Assembly: GCA_001429555.1 (NCBI GenBank)
Contig: LMSR01000015.1
Coordinates: 1 to 64,000 of the forward strand
Source of the DNA: Nocardioides sp. Soil797
GTDB taxonomy: Bacteria; Actinomycetota; Actinomycetes; Propionibacteriales; Nocardioidaceae
DNA: 64,000 bases
Direction: 5' to 3'
Shown: piece by piece, positions 7,950 to 16,032 of the stretch
How positions within the stretch are numbered: position 1 is the first letter of the stretch
Layout of the letters: each line of letters begins with the position of its first letter
Notes under the pieces: generated by a model
What the model was told of the DNA's origin: nothing
The model's database searches: none
Seen by the model: the letters and a program-made list of their open reading frames with translations, nothing else
Program-made: the position numbers and the translations under genes

Positions 7950-8555
7950 CTAATCGTCGAGCGACGCGACGTAGACCTGAGAGGGTGCCCGGAAGTACTC
8001 GGAGCGATCCAGTTCGGCAACGTGATCGGCGGTCAGCCGGATGCCGGTGACCTGCTCGCCCATGGCGAGGCCCACATCGAAACCGTTGAATTCGTCCTCG
8101 TCCTCGTCTTCATCCTCGAGGTCCGTCCAGACGAGATCGAAGAGGGGACGCAACTCAGTGGGTACGACGTCGGGATCCTCGACGAACATGTACTCGTTGT
8201 CATCGAAGAGCAGCTCCCCGTCACGGGCACAGCCGAACCTGAGGTGCGCCAGAACGTTGTGTCGGACCACTGCTGCCGCACCACCAACGGACAACCTCTG
8301 CAAGGCGGCACAGGTCGGATCTCCGAATCCGGTCGGCTCCACGGCCAACACTCCGCCGGGGACGTCGAGCAGGGCCCATGCGGTGGTGCCCTCCTCGTCC
8401 CAAGCACCATCGCGCCCGATGGGCGCGGTCAGATCGACGTCGAGAACACCTGCGACGGTCTCTGGCGACGAGCCCGCGACGACCAACACCGTCAGCGACT
8501 CCGTGTCGGAAAATGCTTCGACCAGGTGTTGGTAGTACTCCGCGGACGCCGCCAT
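7950..8555 (-). CDS. Hypothetical protein, DUF6461-like
   Basis: The 201-aa protein begins AEYYQHLVEAFSDTESLTVLVV and contains a GAWDEEGTTAWALLDVPGGV segment, a VRHNVLAHLRFGCARDGEL segment, and an acidic run DLEDEDEDEDEFNG near residues 146-159. The pattern (Glu/Asp-rich, Trp-ALL-DVPGGV-LA-EP-GFG) resembles the actinobacterial DUF6461 family as I remember it; this is a tentative assignment. It has no signal peptide or membrane segment and no recognisable catalytic motif. It stands alone on the minus strand next to the helicase gene. Function unknown. Confidence 0.65.
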   Translation of the reverse strand: MAASAEYYQHLVEAFSDTESLTVLVVAGSSPETVAGVLDVDLTAPIGRDGAWDEEGTTAWALLDVPGGVLAVEPTGFGDPTCAALQRLSVGGAAAVVRHNVLAHLRFGCARDGELLFDDNEYMFVEDPDVVPTELRPLFDLVWTDLEDEDEDEDEFNGFDVGLAMGEQVTGIRLTADHVAELDRSEYFRAPSQVYVASLDD

Positions 8556-8709
8556 GCCGGGAGCATATGGGTTTCGGACGAGTGTGGTGGGAGATTCCCG
8601 ATCTGACTCAGGTTCGCCCAGCCGTCGTAGTTCGGGCGGGTTGTGGTCTCGGCGGCTGGCGTGGGCGTGCCGACTCTGTGCGTGGGCGTGGCCCCGATAA
8701 TGTCCGGGG

Positions 8710-10458
8710 GTGGCCAGCTCTCGCCGATCCAGTGCTCGTCGGCGCAGCGCGACCCCGCGCCGGGGCGGCGTGCGGAAGGGCGGCGTACGAAAGTCAGAGC
8801 GACCGCTGCCGGTTCCGGGGCCGGGCGAACGACTGTGGGTGCTTGACGTTCCCTATGGGACACAGGTCGACGATGCCACGTGGCACCCGACCGTCAAGGC
8901 CCATCTCCACGTCGGGCGTGCTGTGCCCGCGCACCTCGCGCCCTACGTTCCGGGTCCGCACACGCTGGGTCGGTTCATCGAGAACACCCTCAATCCCGAC
9001 GACCCGACGCCCAGCCCCGAGCCGACCGACGAGCTCGAACCCCGGATGATCCAGTACGAGGCGGCCGACGCGATTGCAGCGCGTGCCGCAGCAGGTGGAC
9101 GACAGTTCCTGCTGGCTGACGAACCCGGCGTGGGCAAGACGATCTCCGCGGTCCTCGGGGCATCGGCGGTGAGTGACCTGCGCGGTGCGCGACGCGTGCT
9201 CGTCATCGCCGATCGGCCTGCCGCAATCACGATCGGTCACTGGTGCCGCACGATCATGGCGCTGGGCAACGGCGATCTCGAATGGGTCGTGATCACGTGG
9301 GATCGACTCGAGAAGGTCAAGGACCACACGTGGGAGGTGATCATTGCCGACGAGGCCCACGCGCTGCGACGTACGACGACGAAGCGGTGGAAGCTCTGGG
9401 CGCGGATCTCGGGACACGGGAAGCCGCACGACAAGGCGCCTTTCGTGATCGCCACGACTGCGACGCCCGGACACACGCCACTCGAGCTGCCCTACCTCGC
9501 TCCGGCATATGCGCAGGTGCTCGGTGAGCCCATGAAGGACTGGGCATCGACCACACAACCCGGTGTGGCGTTCGCAACCGCCCTCGAACGCCACGGCGTC
9601 GGGGTGGAGCAAAGCCGCTACGGCGCGACCTGGACCACCGATCCGGCGCGGCGCACTGCGGACCTCGAACTGGTGCGCGGCTGGCTGGCCGAGGAACGTC
9701 CGCCGGCGATGCTGCACCGCGCTGCGCCGTGGGGTCCGGTGCCGATCTCCGGCATGCCGGTGGCCCTCACGCTGGCAGAGCGGACGGCGTACGAGGCCGA
9801 GTGGGGAGAGTTCTGTCGTGAGATGGACATCGCTCGGCGCGGCCGCAACGTGGCGAAGGGCAGGGCCGCGCTGCTGCGCTTCCGGCAGAAGGCCGGACTC
9901 ATTCGGGTCGACTCGACGGTCGACTGGATCGCCCAGCAGGTCCAGGCCGAGAGACAAGTGGCATGCTCGGTCGAGTTCGTCGCGACCGCAGCCGATCCGA
10001 TCGCGGATCGGCTGCGTGACTCGGGCATCGAAGTCGCCACGATCTATGGCCGCAACCGGTTCGATCCCGAGGCCGAGCGGCTCAGGTTCCAGACCGGACA
10101 GGCAAAGGCCTGCGTCTTCACCACGGTCGCCTCGATCAGCCTGCACGCGGGCGAGACCCTCGCCGACGGCCGTCAGGCGAGCACCGAGCCGCGGGTCGGT
10201 GTCTTCCACCAGGCCCGCTTCTCGGGCATCGCCGCACGACAGGTGACCGGCCGCACCCACCGCGACCACCAGGTCTCGCCGTGGCACATCGCGTACGCCG
10301 AGGGCACCGTGGAGGAGCAGGTCGGCAGGGTGATGGTCGAGCGAATCGCCGCAGCCTCCGACACGGTGGGAGGCGACACCACTGGCCTCGCCGACCTCGC
10401 CAACCTTCTCGGAGCCGACTGGCTGCCGGCCACGACCCTGACCGAAGACGGTGCCTGA
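8710..10458 (+). CDS. Phage-like SNF2/SF2 helicase
   Basis: The 582-aa protein has a basic N-terminus, then Walker A DEPGVGKT (about residues 137-144), Walker B IIADEAHAL (about 211-219), and the TATPGHTPLELPYLAPAY motif III region. The C-terminal helicase half ends with the motif VI-like QVTGRTHRDHQ and TVEEQV. These are SF2 helicases of the SNF2 class. The compact form, with a missing HELICc consensus around LKAGG-GL, resembles DEAD-box/SNF2 proteins encoded by actinophages more than the chromosomal SNF2 at 21229. GTG 8710 is the start. No other phage gene is adjacent, so it may be a prophage relic or a domesticated gene. Confidence 0.75.
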   Translation: MASSRRSSARRRSATPRRGGVRKGGVRKSERPLPVPGPGERLWVLDVPYGTQVDDATWHPTVKAHLHVGRAVPAHLAPYVPGPHTLGRFIENTLNPDDPTPSPEPTDELEPRMIQYEAADAIAARAAAGGRQFLLADEPGVGKTISAVLGASAVSDLRGARRVLVIADRPAAITIGHWCRTIMALGNGDLEWVVITWDRLEKVKDHTWEVIIADEAHALRRTTTKRWKLWARISGHGKPHDKAPFVIATTATPGHTPLELPYLAPAYAQVLGEPMKDWASTTQPGVAFATALERHGVGVEQSRYGATWTTDPARRTADLELVRGWLAEERPPAMLHRAAPWGPVPISGMPVALTLAERTAYEAEWGEFCREMDIARRGRNVAKGRAALLRFRQKAGLIRVDSTVDWIAQQVQAERQVACSVEFVATAADPIADRLRDSGIEVATIYGRNRFDPEAERLRFQTGQAKACVFTTVASISLHAGETLADGRQASTEPRVGVFHQARFSGIAARQVTGRTHRDHQVSPWHIAYAEGTVEEQVGRVMVERIAAASDTVGGDTTGLADLANLLGADWLPATTLTEDGA

Positions 10459-10521
10459 CCGGGCGCGACTCAGGTCAGGCTCACCGGTGGCTCAGAGCAA
10501 CCACGCAGTGAGGAATCGCGG

Positions 10522-10974
10522 TCAGGGGGCGACGGGGTAGTGGCTCGCGACGGCGATCCGGTTCCAGGTGTTGATGACGATGGTGAGCAGGGTGACGGCG
10601 GCGACCTGCTTCTCGTCCAGGACGCTTTCGATGTCGATCTGCGAAGCGGGGGCGGTGTGTTCGTCGCCGATCCGGGTGATTCGTTCGGCGAGAGCGAGGG
10701 CGGCCTGCTCCTGCGCGGTGAAGTACTGCGACTCCCACCAGGCAGCGACGAGGGCGAGGCGGTCGGTGGTCTCGCCCTTCGCAATCGCGTCGCGGGTGTG
10801 CATTCGCAGGCAGAAGGCACATCCGTTGAGCTGTGAGGCGCGCACCTTGACCAGCTCGACGAGCAGCGGATCGAGGCCCGCGGTCACGGCGGCCTCCTCG
10901 GCGGCCTTGTCTGCGGCGAGCTGGGCCTCGTAGGCGGCCGGGAAGAGCTTGGTGAGATTGACGTGCGGCAACAT
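10522..10974 (-). CDS. Carboxymuconolactone-decarboxylase-like (AhpD-fold) protein
   Basis: The 150-aa protein has the CMD/AhpD signature around GCAFCLRMHTRDA, with Cys52, Cys55 and His59 forming the redox CxxC-x3-H site. Flanking motifs LVKVRASQLNGC and ERLA-like WWESQYFTAQEQAALALAE fit the family. Such proteins act as disulfide-linked peroxidases or decarboxylases. It is transcribed divergently from the ECF41-type sigma factor at 11114. CMD-domain proteins are classic ECF41 targets, and the promoter at 11025-11051 supports control by that sigma factor. Confidence 0.88.
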   Translation of the reverse strand: MLPHVNLTKLFPAAYEAQLAADKAAEEAAVTAGLDPLLVELVKVRASQLNGCAFCLRMHTRDAIAKGETTDRLALVAAWWESQYFTAQEQAALALAERITRIGDEHTAPASQIDIESVLDEKQVAAVTLLTIVINTWNRIAVASHYPVAP

Positions 10975-11024
10975 GGTGACTTCCTCTTCTGAAGGGCCTG
11001 CGGTTCGCGGGCGTTCCCTGTGTT

Positions 11025-11051
11025 GACGAGGCGGCGTACGCGAATGTGAGG
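11025..11051 (-). promoter_or_regulatory. ECF41-type promoter of the CMD gene
   Basis: On the minus strand CCTCACA (11045-11051) is followed by exactly 16 bp and CGTC (11025-11028). The known ECF41 consensus is TGTCACA-N16-CGTC. The start codon of the CMD gene lies about 50 bp downstream. Confidence 0.65.
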
Positions 11052-11068
11052 TGGTGACCTCACATTCG
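11041..11068. repeat. Inverted repeat between divergent ECF41 promoters
   Basis: Perfect 12-bp arms, CGAATGTGAGGT and ACCTCACATTCG, flank a GGTG centre. Outer GACGAGGC (11025-11032) and GCCTCGTC (11077-11084) extend the symmetry. The symmetry arises because both divergent -35 elements abut. Confidence 0.8.
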
Positions 11069-11084
11069 AGCCGTGTGCCTCGTC
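11058..11084 (+). promoter_or_regulatory. ECF41-type promoter of the sigma factor gene (autoregulation)
   Basis: CCTCACA (11058-11064), 16 bp, CGTC (11081-11084) matches the ECF41 -35/-10 layout and lies 30 bp before ATG 11114. It rules out the in-frame GTG at 11051 as the start, because that codon would lie within the promoter. Confidence 0.65.
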
Positions 11085-11113
11085 ACCATTGTGTGAGCAG
11101 CGAAGGAGACTCG

Positions 11114-11992
11114 ATGGACGAGATCGGCGAAGTCATGGCGGAGCGGCGCCGACTGATCGCGCTCGCCTACCGTCTCCTCGGCACCCTCGAGGAGGCCGAG
11201 GATGCCGTGCAGGAGACCTACCTGCGCTGGTACCGCCTGACCGGGGAGGAGCGCGAGGCGATCGGCAACACGCAGGGTTGGCTGACCCGGGTGGCGAGCA
11301 GGATCTGCCTCGACGTGTTGAAGTCGGCGCGCGCCAGGAGGGAGCAGTACGTCGGCGACTGGCTGCCCGAGCCGGTGCCGGCTGGTCTCCTCGGCGACAG
11401 CGAGCCCGCCGACCCGGCCGATCGGGTGACCCTCGACGACACCGTCAGCACCGCGCTGCTCGTGCTGCTCGAGACGATGACGCCCGCCGAGCGGGTTGCC
11501 TTCGTGCTGCACGACGTCTTCGCCCTGCCCTTCCCGGAGATCGCCGAGATCGTCGGCCGCTCGCCAGCAGCGGTGCGACAGCTCGCGACCGCCGCCCGGC
11601 GACGGATCGCTGACCAGCGCGGCATCGTTGACCCGCCGGCTGAGCACGATGCGGTGGTGCAGGCGTTCCTCGCGGCCGCCGGCGGCGGAAGCCTCGGCGC
11701 ACTCACCCAGCTGCTGGACCCGTCGGTCACCCTCCGCTCCGACGGTGGTGGTGTGGTGAGTGCGGCCCGAAACCCCATCCACGGGCCGCTGCGAGTGGCG
11801 CGGTTCCTGCTCGGCGTACTCAGGAAGCGGCCGACCTGGGCGATCTCGGAGCGGGGCACCGCCGACGGCCTCGGGTTCACCCTGACCGAAGGTGACCAGG
11901 TGCAGGCCGTGGTCAACCTGCGCGTCGCCGGGGGACTGGTCACCGACGTGTGGATGGTGGTCAACCCCGCCAAGCTGACCGGCTGGCGCTAG
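11114..11992 (+). CDS. ECF41-type RNA polymerase sigma factor (SigJ-like)
   Basis: The 292-aa protein has sigma region 2 (residues 5-75: LIALAYRLLGTLEEAEDAVQ, then the RWYRL segment), region 4 (about 110-165, with ERVAFVLHDVFALPFPEIAE and GRSPAAVRQLATAARRR), and a C-terminal SnoaL-like domain. The domain contains the ECF41 features WLPEPVP and the terminal NPAKL (usually NPDKL). This C-terminal extension tunes sigma activity in ECF41 proteins, which have no separate anti-sigma factor. AAGGAG sits six bases before ATG 11114. Its probable targets are the divergent CMD gene and itself. Confidence 0.9.
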   Translation: MDEIGEVMAERRRLIALAYRLLGTLEEAEDAVQETYLRWYRLTGEEREAIGNTQGWLTRVASRICLDVLKSARARREQYVGDWLPEPVPAGLLGDSEPADPADRVTLDDTVSTALLVLLETMTPAERVAFVLHDVFALPFPEIAEIVGRSPAAVRQLATAARRRIADQRGIVDPPAEHDAVVQAFLAAAGGGSLGALTQLLDPSVTLRSDGGGVVSAARNPIHGPLRVARFLLGVLRKRPTWAISERGTADGLGFTLTEGDQVQAVVNLRVAGGLVTDVWMVVNPAKLTGWR

Positions 11993-12084
11993 ATCGTCCG
12001 TGCCAGGGGCCGCACCCGGATGCCCGGGGAATCGCGACATTGGTTCATACTGTGCGGGTGGCAATCTCGTCAGAGGCTGCCCTC

Positions 12085-12158
12085 GCGGACGTGGTGTAGT
12101 TGCAGCACGCTTCCCTTCCAGGGAAGAGGTCGAGGTTCAAATCCTCGCGTCCGCTCCA
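12085..12158 (+). tRNA. tRNA-Gly(UCC)
   Basis: The acceptor stem GCGGACG (12085-12091) pairs with CGTCCGC (12148-12154). The anticodon stem-loop CTTCC-CTTCCAG-GGAAG gives anticodon UCC. The T arm is CGAGG-TTCAAAT-CCTCG. The discriminator is T at 12155 and the encoded CCA occupies 12156-12158. The folding is canonical. Confidence 0.97.
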
Positions 12159-12289
12159 GCCTCTTTTGCCCTGAGCGCCAACCAGATCACTGGCTTGCCA
12201 ACCAACAGCTCGGTTCGGCCTGGACCTCACGGACATTGTTCAGCGCAGCTTTCGGTCGGCCCTGGACGTTTTCGGCTCGAACGTTTCGG

Positions 12290-13180
12290 TCAACTAGCGC
12301 GAAATGTCTCAAATCGTGCGGCCAAACGATCTGGGTCCGGACGTTCAGCCCTCCGTGTCGGAAGCAGAATGGTCGAACCGTGCATTTCCTGCAGTCCGTG
12401 TTTCAACATGGGCCCGTCCACCTCGAGAAGGAGGTCACGGTTGATCTCGACTTTGAACTCGGGACTGATGCCCATCAGGTTCCGGTCATAGGCCGCATGG
12501 TGGATCTTGCATAGGCTCAGGCCGTTGCTGACCACTGCCAGGCCAGTCTCTTCCACGTCTGCCGTGATGTGGGCAGCATCGAGAAGGTCGCCATGCTGGA
12601 GGCGACACACAGCACAGCGAACTTCGTAAGCGCGCACGACCATCCCACGGAACATCGCCTGGTGAAGACGTGCTCGTGTGGTTTGCTCGGCGTACCGCCG
12701 CTCGAGCTCAGACAGGTGACTGGGTCGGGATAGGAACCGCAGTGCCTCATCGACCGCGATCACAAATTGTCGACGTTTTTGATCATCATCGATTACGTAG
12801 ACAGGGAAGATGGGGATGTACTCGGAGGCACGGGTCTTTCGAAGGAGGATGAGCGGGAGGTCGAGCTCCTTTGCGCGGCGCAACTTCGCGTTGTCGCCTT
12901 GGATACTGCCTGCTCGATAGTCGTATCTGAACAGCCCCCCATCGACATCTTTGTCGTCGTATGGGCCGTCTGGCGAACTGACGATCGACAAGGTCGCGTT
13001 CAAGTCACGCGGGTTCCAGATTCCTTTGGAGGAGTCGATGAGACGTCGACGTTCGCCAAGGCCGAATGTGAAGTCACTGAGTTCAGCGCGAGACAAAAAG
13101 CCTCCGGAGACGGCAGTGCGCTCAGCGAGGCTTGCCATGATCCGACCACGGAGCGAATGCTCTTCGTCCAGGCTGTACAT
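12290..13180 (-). CDS. HNH restriction endonuclease (COG3440-like)
   Basis: The 296-aa product has an HNH module at about 190-255: CAVCRLQHGDLLDAAHI, then NGLSLCKIHHAAYDRNLMGI, with Cys pairs and His residues for Zn and catalysis. The N-terminal two thirds (GIWNPRDLNATLSIVSS, YDYRAGSIQGDNAKLRRA, LPLILLRKTRASEYIPIFPVY) match the PUA/SRA-like reader domain that precedes HNH in predicted restriction endonucleases of the COG3440 type. These are thought to cut modified or foreign DNA. It lies just 3' of tRNA-Gly in a segment with lower GC than its surroundings, which suggests acquisition by transfer. No cognate methylase is seen, fitting a modification-dependent (type IV-like) enzyme. Confidence 0.8.
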   Translation of the reverse strand: MYSLDEEHSLRGRIMASLAERTAVSGGFLSRAELSDFTFGLGERRRLIDSSKGIWNPRDLNATLSIVSSPDGPYDDKDVDGGLFRYDYRAGSIQGDNAKLRRAKELDLPLILLRKTRASEYIPIFPVYVIDDDQKRRQFVIAVDEALRFLSRPSHLSELERRYAEQTTRARLHQAMFRGMVVRAYEVRCAVCRLQHGDLLDAAHITADVEETGLAVVSNGLSLCKIHHAAYDRNLMGISPEFKVEINRDLLLEVDGPMLKHGLQEMHGSTILLPTRRAERPDPDRLAARFETFRAS

Positions 13181-13273
13181 GAGAGGAGCATGCCAGCTTT
13201 GTCGACGAGCTGCTGCGGAATGCAGTTGTAGGCCCGTAGCGGACTCCCGGAACTATGTCGCGACATTCATGAC

Positions 13274-13543
13274 TCACGCTCGCAAAAGAGCCGTCGGACC
13301 GTTGACCCTGGCCTCGATGAACATTCGACCGGTCCAGAGAGCCGCCGGTTGCTCGGTTCGGACCATCGCGAACACCAATGCCTCATCCAGTGAGGCCAGA
13401 TCCGCGATGGCGTGCGCGAGGTCTTCGTCGTCTCGCTCATAGACCGTGAAGTAGTCAGCGAGCTCCGGCGAACACCAGGTGTAGTCCTCGGGATCGTCCC
13501 GAAGTGGGATCACCTCGAACCTTCTCTTTCTCATGATTTGCAT
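13274..13543 (-). CDS. Hypothetical small acidic protein
   Basis: From ATG 13543 the frame gives about 89 aa: an N-terminal basic MRKRRFEVIPLRDDPEDY stretch, then an acidic middle (YFTVYERDDEDLAHAIADL) and an FIEARVNGPTALLRA-type end. GGAG sits nine bases upstream of ATG 13543; an in-frame ATG at 13534 is an alternative. The much longer reading to 13708 overlaps the NERD gene start and is not supported. It shares the lower-GC character of the HNH gene. Function unknown. Confidence 0.5.
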   Translation of the reverse strand: MQIMRKRRFEVIPLRDDPEDYTWCSPELADYFTVYERDDEDLAHAIADLASLDEALVFAMVRTEQPAALWTGRMFIEARVNGPTALLRA

Positions 13544-13653
13544 CCTGGTGGGCTCCACGGACAACACCAACGAAGCAAGCAGGTTTCCGGCATTCCGCCA
13601 CGCAAAACCGCAACACGTTCTAGCCTTCCGGAAACGACACACCGGGGGGTGTG

Positions 13654-14829
13654 ATGGCCGGGGAGTCCGCGCGCGACTACGCGCGCACTCAGCACGAGAA
13701 GGCAGCACGCCACAAACGCACGGCCGAACGCTATGAGCGCGGCGCGGCTGGTGAGCTCGCCACGGCCGAGGCGCTCGATCCGCTGCGCGCCCAAGGCTGG
13801 GTGGTGCGGCACGACGTCGCCTGGCCGGCTCGTCCCCGGGCCAACATCGACCACATCGCCATCGGTGCGGGTGGGGTGTTCGTCATCGACAGCAAGAACT
13901 GGTCGGGCGAGGTCGTCGTACGTGATGGGGCGCTCCTGCAGAACGGCCGCTCCCGCGAGCGAACCGTCGAGGCAGCAGCGGAAGCGGCGCGCGCTGTCTC
14001 CGATGCGTTGGGCGGGGTGCCGGTCACGGCCGTGCTGTGCTTCAACGGCGACGCTGCTCTCGAAGGCTCGGCGCGCGGCGTCCTGGTCTGCTCCACCGGC
14101 AATGTTGCACGACTGCTGACCACTCGACCACCGACGCTGCACGCCGACGACGTGGACCGCTTCGCCAGGCAGGCGATCGTCGCGTTGCCGCCGGCAACCG
14201 GCCCGAGGTCGGGGAAGCGCGACAAGCCCCAGGCCGTGACCACGACCGACACGACCACGCCGACTCGACGCGTCGTACTCCGCAGGACCTCGCGACGCCG
14301 GGCACGCTCCGCACTGATCAGGCTCGCCGTCGCCCTCGTCGGCCTCGGGGCGCTGGCCGTCTTCGCACCAGGGATCGGAGGGAAGCTCACGAACCTGTTC
14401 ACCAAGGGCCTCGCCGCCGACGAGACCAGTGTCGGCGAGGCGGTGGAAGTTGCCGGTGCCGGCACCCGGCCCGACCTCTCCGTGAAAGTGGCGTCGATCG
14501 ATGAGGTGGGCAAGGCCGCGGGAAGGAAGCCGCCGCAGGGTCACCGCCTGGTCGCCGTCCGCCTGCGCTTCGAGAACACCGGGGCGACCCGCTGGGTCGC
14601 GCGCCGGTCCCCGGACATCTCGATCGAGACGAGCGACGGCCGCACCTTCGACGCTGATCCACGCTTCTCCGCGAACGCTGGGGGAGGCGCGTTTCCGGGC
14701 AAGCCGCAGGTGAAGCCGGGCAAGGCGTTGGCCGGCCGCGCGGTCGTCGCCCTGCCAACGAACGCGAAGACGAAGGCGGTCGCCGTGACGCTGGACGCGA
14801 CCAGCGGCACGATCCGGTGGGTGGAGTAG
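13654..14829 (+). CDS. NERD-domain membrane protein with DUF4352-like C-terminus
   Basis: The 391-aa protein starts with a NERD (nuclease-related) domain, residues 25-150: GAAGELATAEALDPL, then ANIDHIAIGAGGVFVIDSKNW, where D-x-K is the predicted catalytic core. A positively charged linker (RRTSRRRARS) precedes one membrane helix at about 213-235 (LAVALVGLGALAVFAPGI). A predicted extracytoplasmic beta domain like DUF4352 follows (GHRLVAVRLRFENTGATRW), ending GTIRWVE. The arrangement nuclease-inside, sensor-outside is inferred. ATG 13654 or GTG 13651 are alternative starts after GGGGGG. NERD occurs again in the helicase at 35091. Confidence 0.82.
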   Translation: MAGESARDYARTQHEKAARHKRTAERYERGAAGELATAEALDPLRAQGWVVRHDVAWPARPRANIDHIAIGAGGVFVIDSKNWSGEVVVRDGALLQNGRSRERTVEAAAEAARAVSDALGGVPVTAVLCFNGDAALEGSARGVLVCSTGNVARLLTTRPPTLHADDVDRFARQAIVALPPATGPRSGKRDKPQAVTTTDTTTPTRRVVLRRTSRRRARSALIRLAVALVGLGALAVFAPGIGGKLTNLFTKGLAADETSVGEAVEVAGAGTRPDLSVKVASIDEVGKAAGRKPPQGHRLVAVRLRFENTGATRWVARRSPDISIETSDGRTFDADPRFSANAGGGAFPGKPQVKPGKALAGRAVVALPTNAKTKAVAVTLDATSGTIRWVE

Positions 14830-14897
14830 CTCTCTGACGGCCGTGGCGAGGTCGGCCGGAATCACCCAGCGTCAGACGCTGACCACGGGGTGCCGGC

Positions 14898-15221
14898 TCA
14901 GTGCACCGGCGGCTGCGGGAGCTGCAGCCCAGCGACGATCTGCTCCACGTTCTTGCGGTTCTTGCCGTAGTCGACGAGCTGCAGCGGGAACACGCACTCA
15001 CTGGTGACGCGCGCATGGGTGCCGCCCTGGATCTGGGCCAGGTGCACCTGGAGCTTCTCGCCCCAGCTGAACGCTCCCATGCCGGTGTCCGCCCCGACCA
15101 GTGGCGGGTTCACCCAGACGTTGCGGCCCTTCGGCAGAGCGGCCAGCACCTGCTGGGCCTGGGCCGCGACCTGCTCGGGTGGCAGCGGGATCATGATCTC
15201 TTGCTCAAACCTGCGTCCCAT
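14898..15221 (-). CDS. Hypothetical protein, 107 aa
   Basis: The protein is short, without signal peptide: MGRRFEQEIMIPLPPEQV, then a QQVLAALPKGRNVWVNPPLVGADTG segment and a proline-rich end LQLPQPPVH. The alternating strand-helix pattern and the SWGEKLQVHLAQ/ARVTSECVFPLQ motifs suggest a START/SRPBCC-like or small beta-barrel fold, which is a guess. ATG 15221 has a reasonable distance to the neighbour. Function unknown. Confidence 0.55.
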   Translation of the reverse strand: MGRRFEQEIMIPLPPEQVAAQAQQVLAALPKGRNVWVNPPLVGADTGMGAFSWGEKLQVHLAQIQGGTHARVTSECVFPLQLVDYGKNRKNVEQIVAGLQLPQPPVH

Positions 15222-15335
15222 ACGAGCATCGTAGAGACCCGGCCATCGGCGACATGCACCTGAGGGCGCGGCGATGAGTTTCGGCGTACGCCATGGTCTT
15301 CACTGGCAACACCCCACACGACGGAAGGCACCCGG

Positions 15336-15896
15336 ATGTCCCGCAAGGTCACCGCTCACCTGTTCTACTCGGCCAACGGCGTGGCCGAATCGCCCGACAA
15401 GTTCCAGTTCGACGCCTTCGGACAGGAGGAGGGCGAGCGCATGGGCGCTGCCCTGGCGCCCGTCAAGGAGATCGTGATCGGACGCAAGCTCTGGGAGGAG
15501 TGGCGCGAGTTCTGGCAGAGCGACGCGGTGGGCGCCGACGACCCGTTCGGCAGCTTCATCAACCCGATCCCCAAGCACGTGATCGGCTCGACGCTGGGCG
15601 ACGACCTCGACTGGAACTCGACGCGGATCTCCGGCGACCCGGTCGCCTACGTCAAGCAGCTCAAGCAGGGCGAGGGCGGTGACATCTCGGTCGCCGGGGG
15701 AGTGGAGACCGTGCGTTCGCTCTTCCTCGGTGGCGCGGTCGACGTGCTCACCCTCACCATGCACCCTGCCGTGACCGGCGAGGGACGCCGGCTCTTCGAC
15801 GACTCCACGCCGCTGACGCGACTCGAGCTGGTCGACTCCGGTACGTCGAGCCTGGGCAATGTGTTCCTCAGCTACCGCCTCAAGCCGCAGGAGTGA
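15336..15896 (+). CDS. Dihydrofolate-reductase-family (RibD C-terminal-like) protein
   Basis: The 186-aa product belongs to the DHFR/RibD_C superfamily widespread in actinobacteria. It has MSRKVTAHLFYSANGVAESP, then GRKLWEEW, NPIPKHVIGSTL, GEGGDISVAGGVETVRSLF and VDVLTLTMHPAVTGEGRRLF. The GGVETVRSL and P-x-x-x-GEGRRLF motifs are the NADPH-contact region. Many such proteins are reductases of unknown substrate and are not true folate enzymes. It has its own ATG after GGAAGG. Confidence 0.85.
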   Translation: MSRKVTAHLFYSANGVAESPDKFQFDAFGQEEGERMGAALAPVKEIVIGRKLWEEWREFWQSDAVGADDPFGSFINPIPKHVIGSTLGDDLDWNSTRISGDPVAYVKQLKQGEGGDISVAGGVETVRSLFLGGAVDVLTLTMHPAVTGEGRRLFDDSTPLTRLELVDSGTSSLGNVFLSYRLKPQE

Positions 15897-16032
15897 GATC
15901 GCGCGTCGGGCTCAGGTGGGCAACCGCTGACCCAGCGGTCGCGCAGGGGCGCAGTGGCTTCGCGGGCATGAGCGACGACTTCGACGACGCCGGACTGGTC
16001 ACCGCTTGGGAGAGCCACGCTGCTGCGCGCTC

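Noticed and set aside
7857..8606. 249-aa plus-strand frame starting inside the inverted repeat
   Set aside because: It is antisense to the DUF6461-like gene and its start lies in a palindrome; no motif.
11051..11113. N-terminal extension of the ECF41 sigma factor from GTG 11051
   Set aside because: This codon lies within the predicted promoter and the segment shows no conserved sigma sequence. ATG 11114 has AAGGAG.
12085..16000. Attachment-site duplicate of the tRNA-Gly 3' end
   Set aside because: I read downstream sequence for a copy of the tRNA 3' end and saw none; no integrase is nearby. The island idea stays only as an inference.
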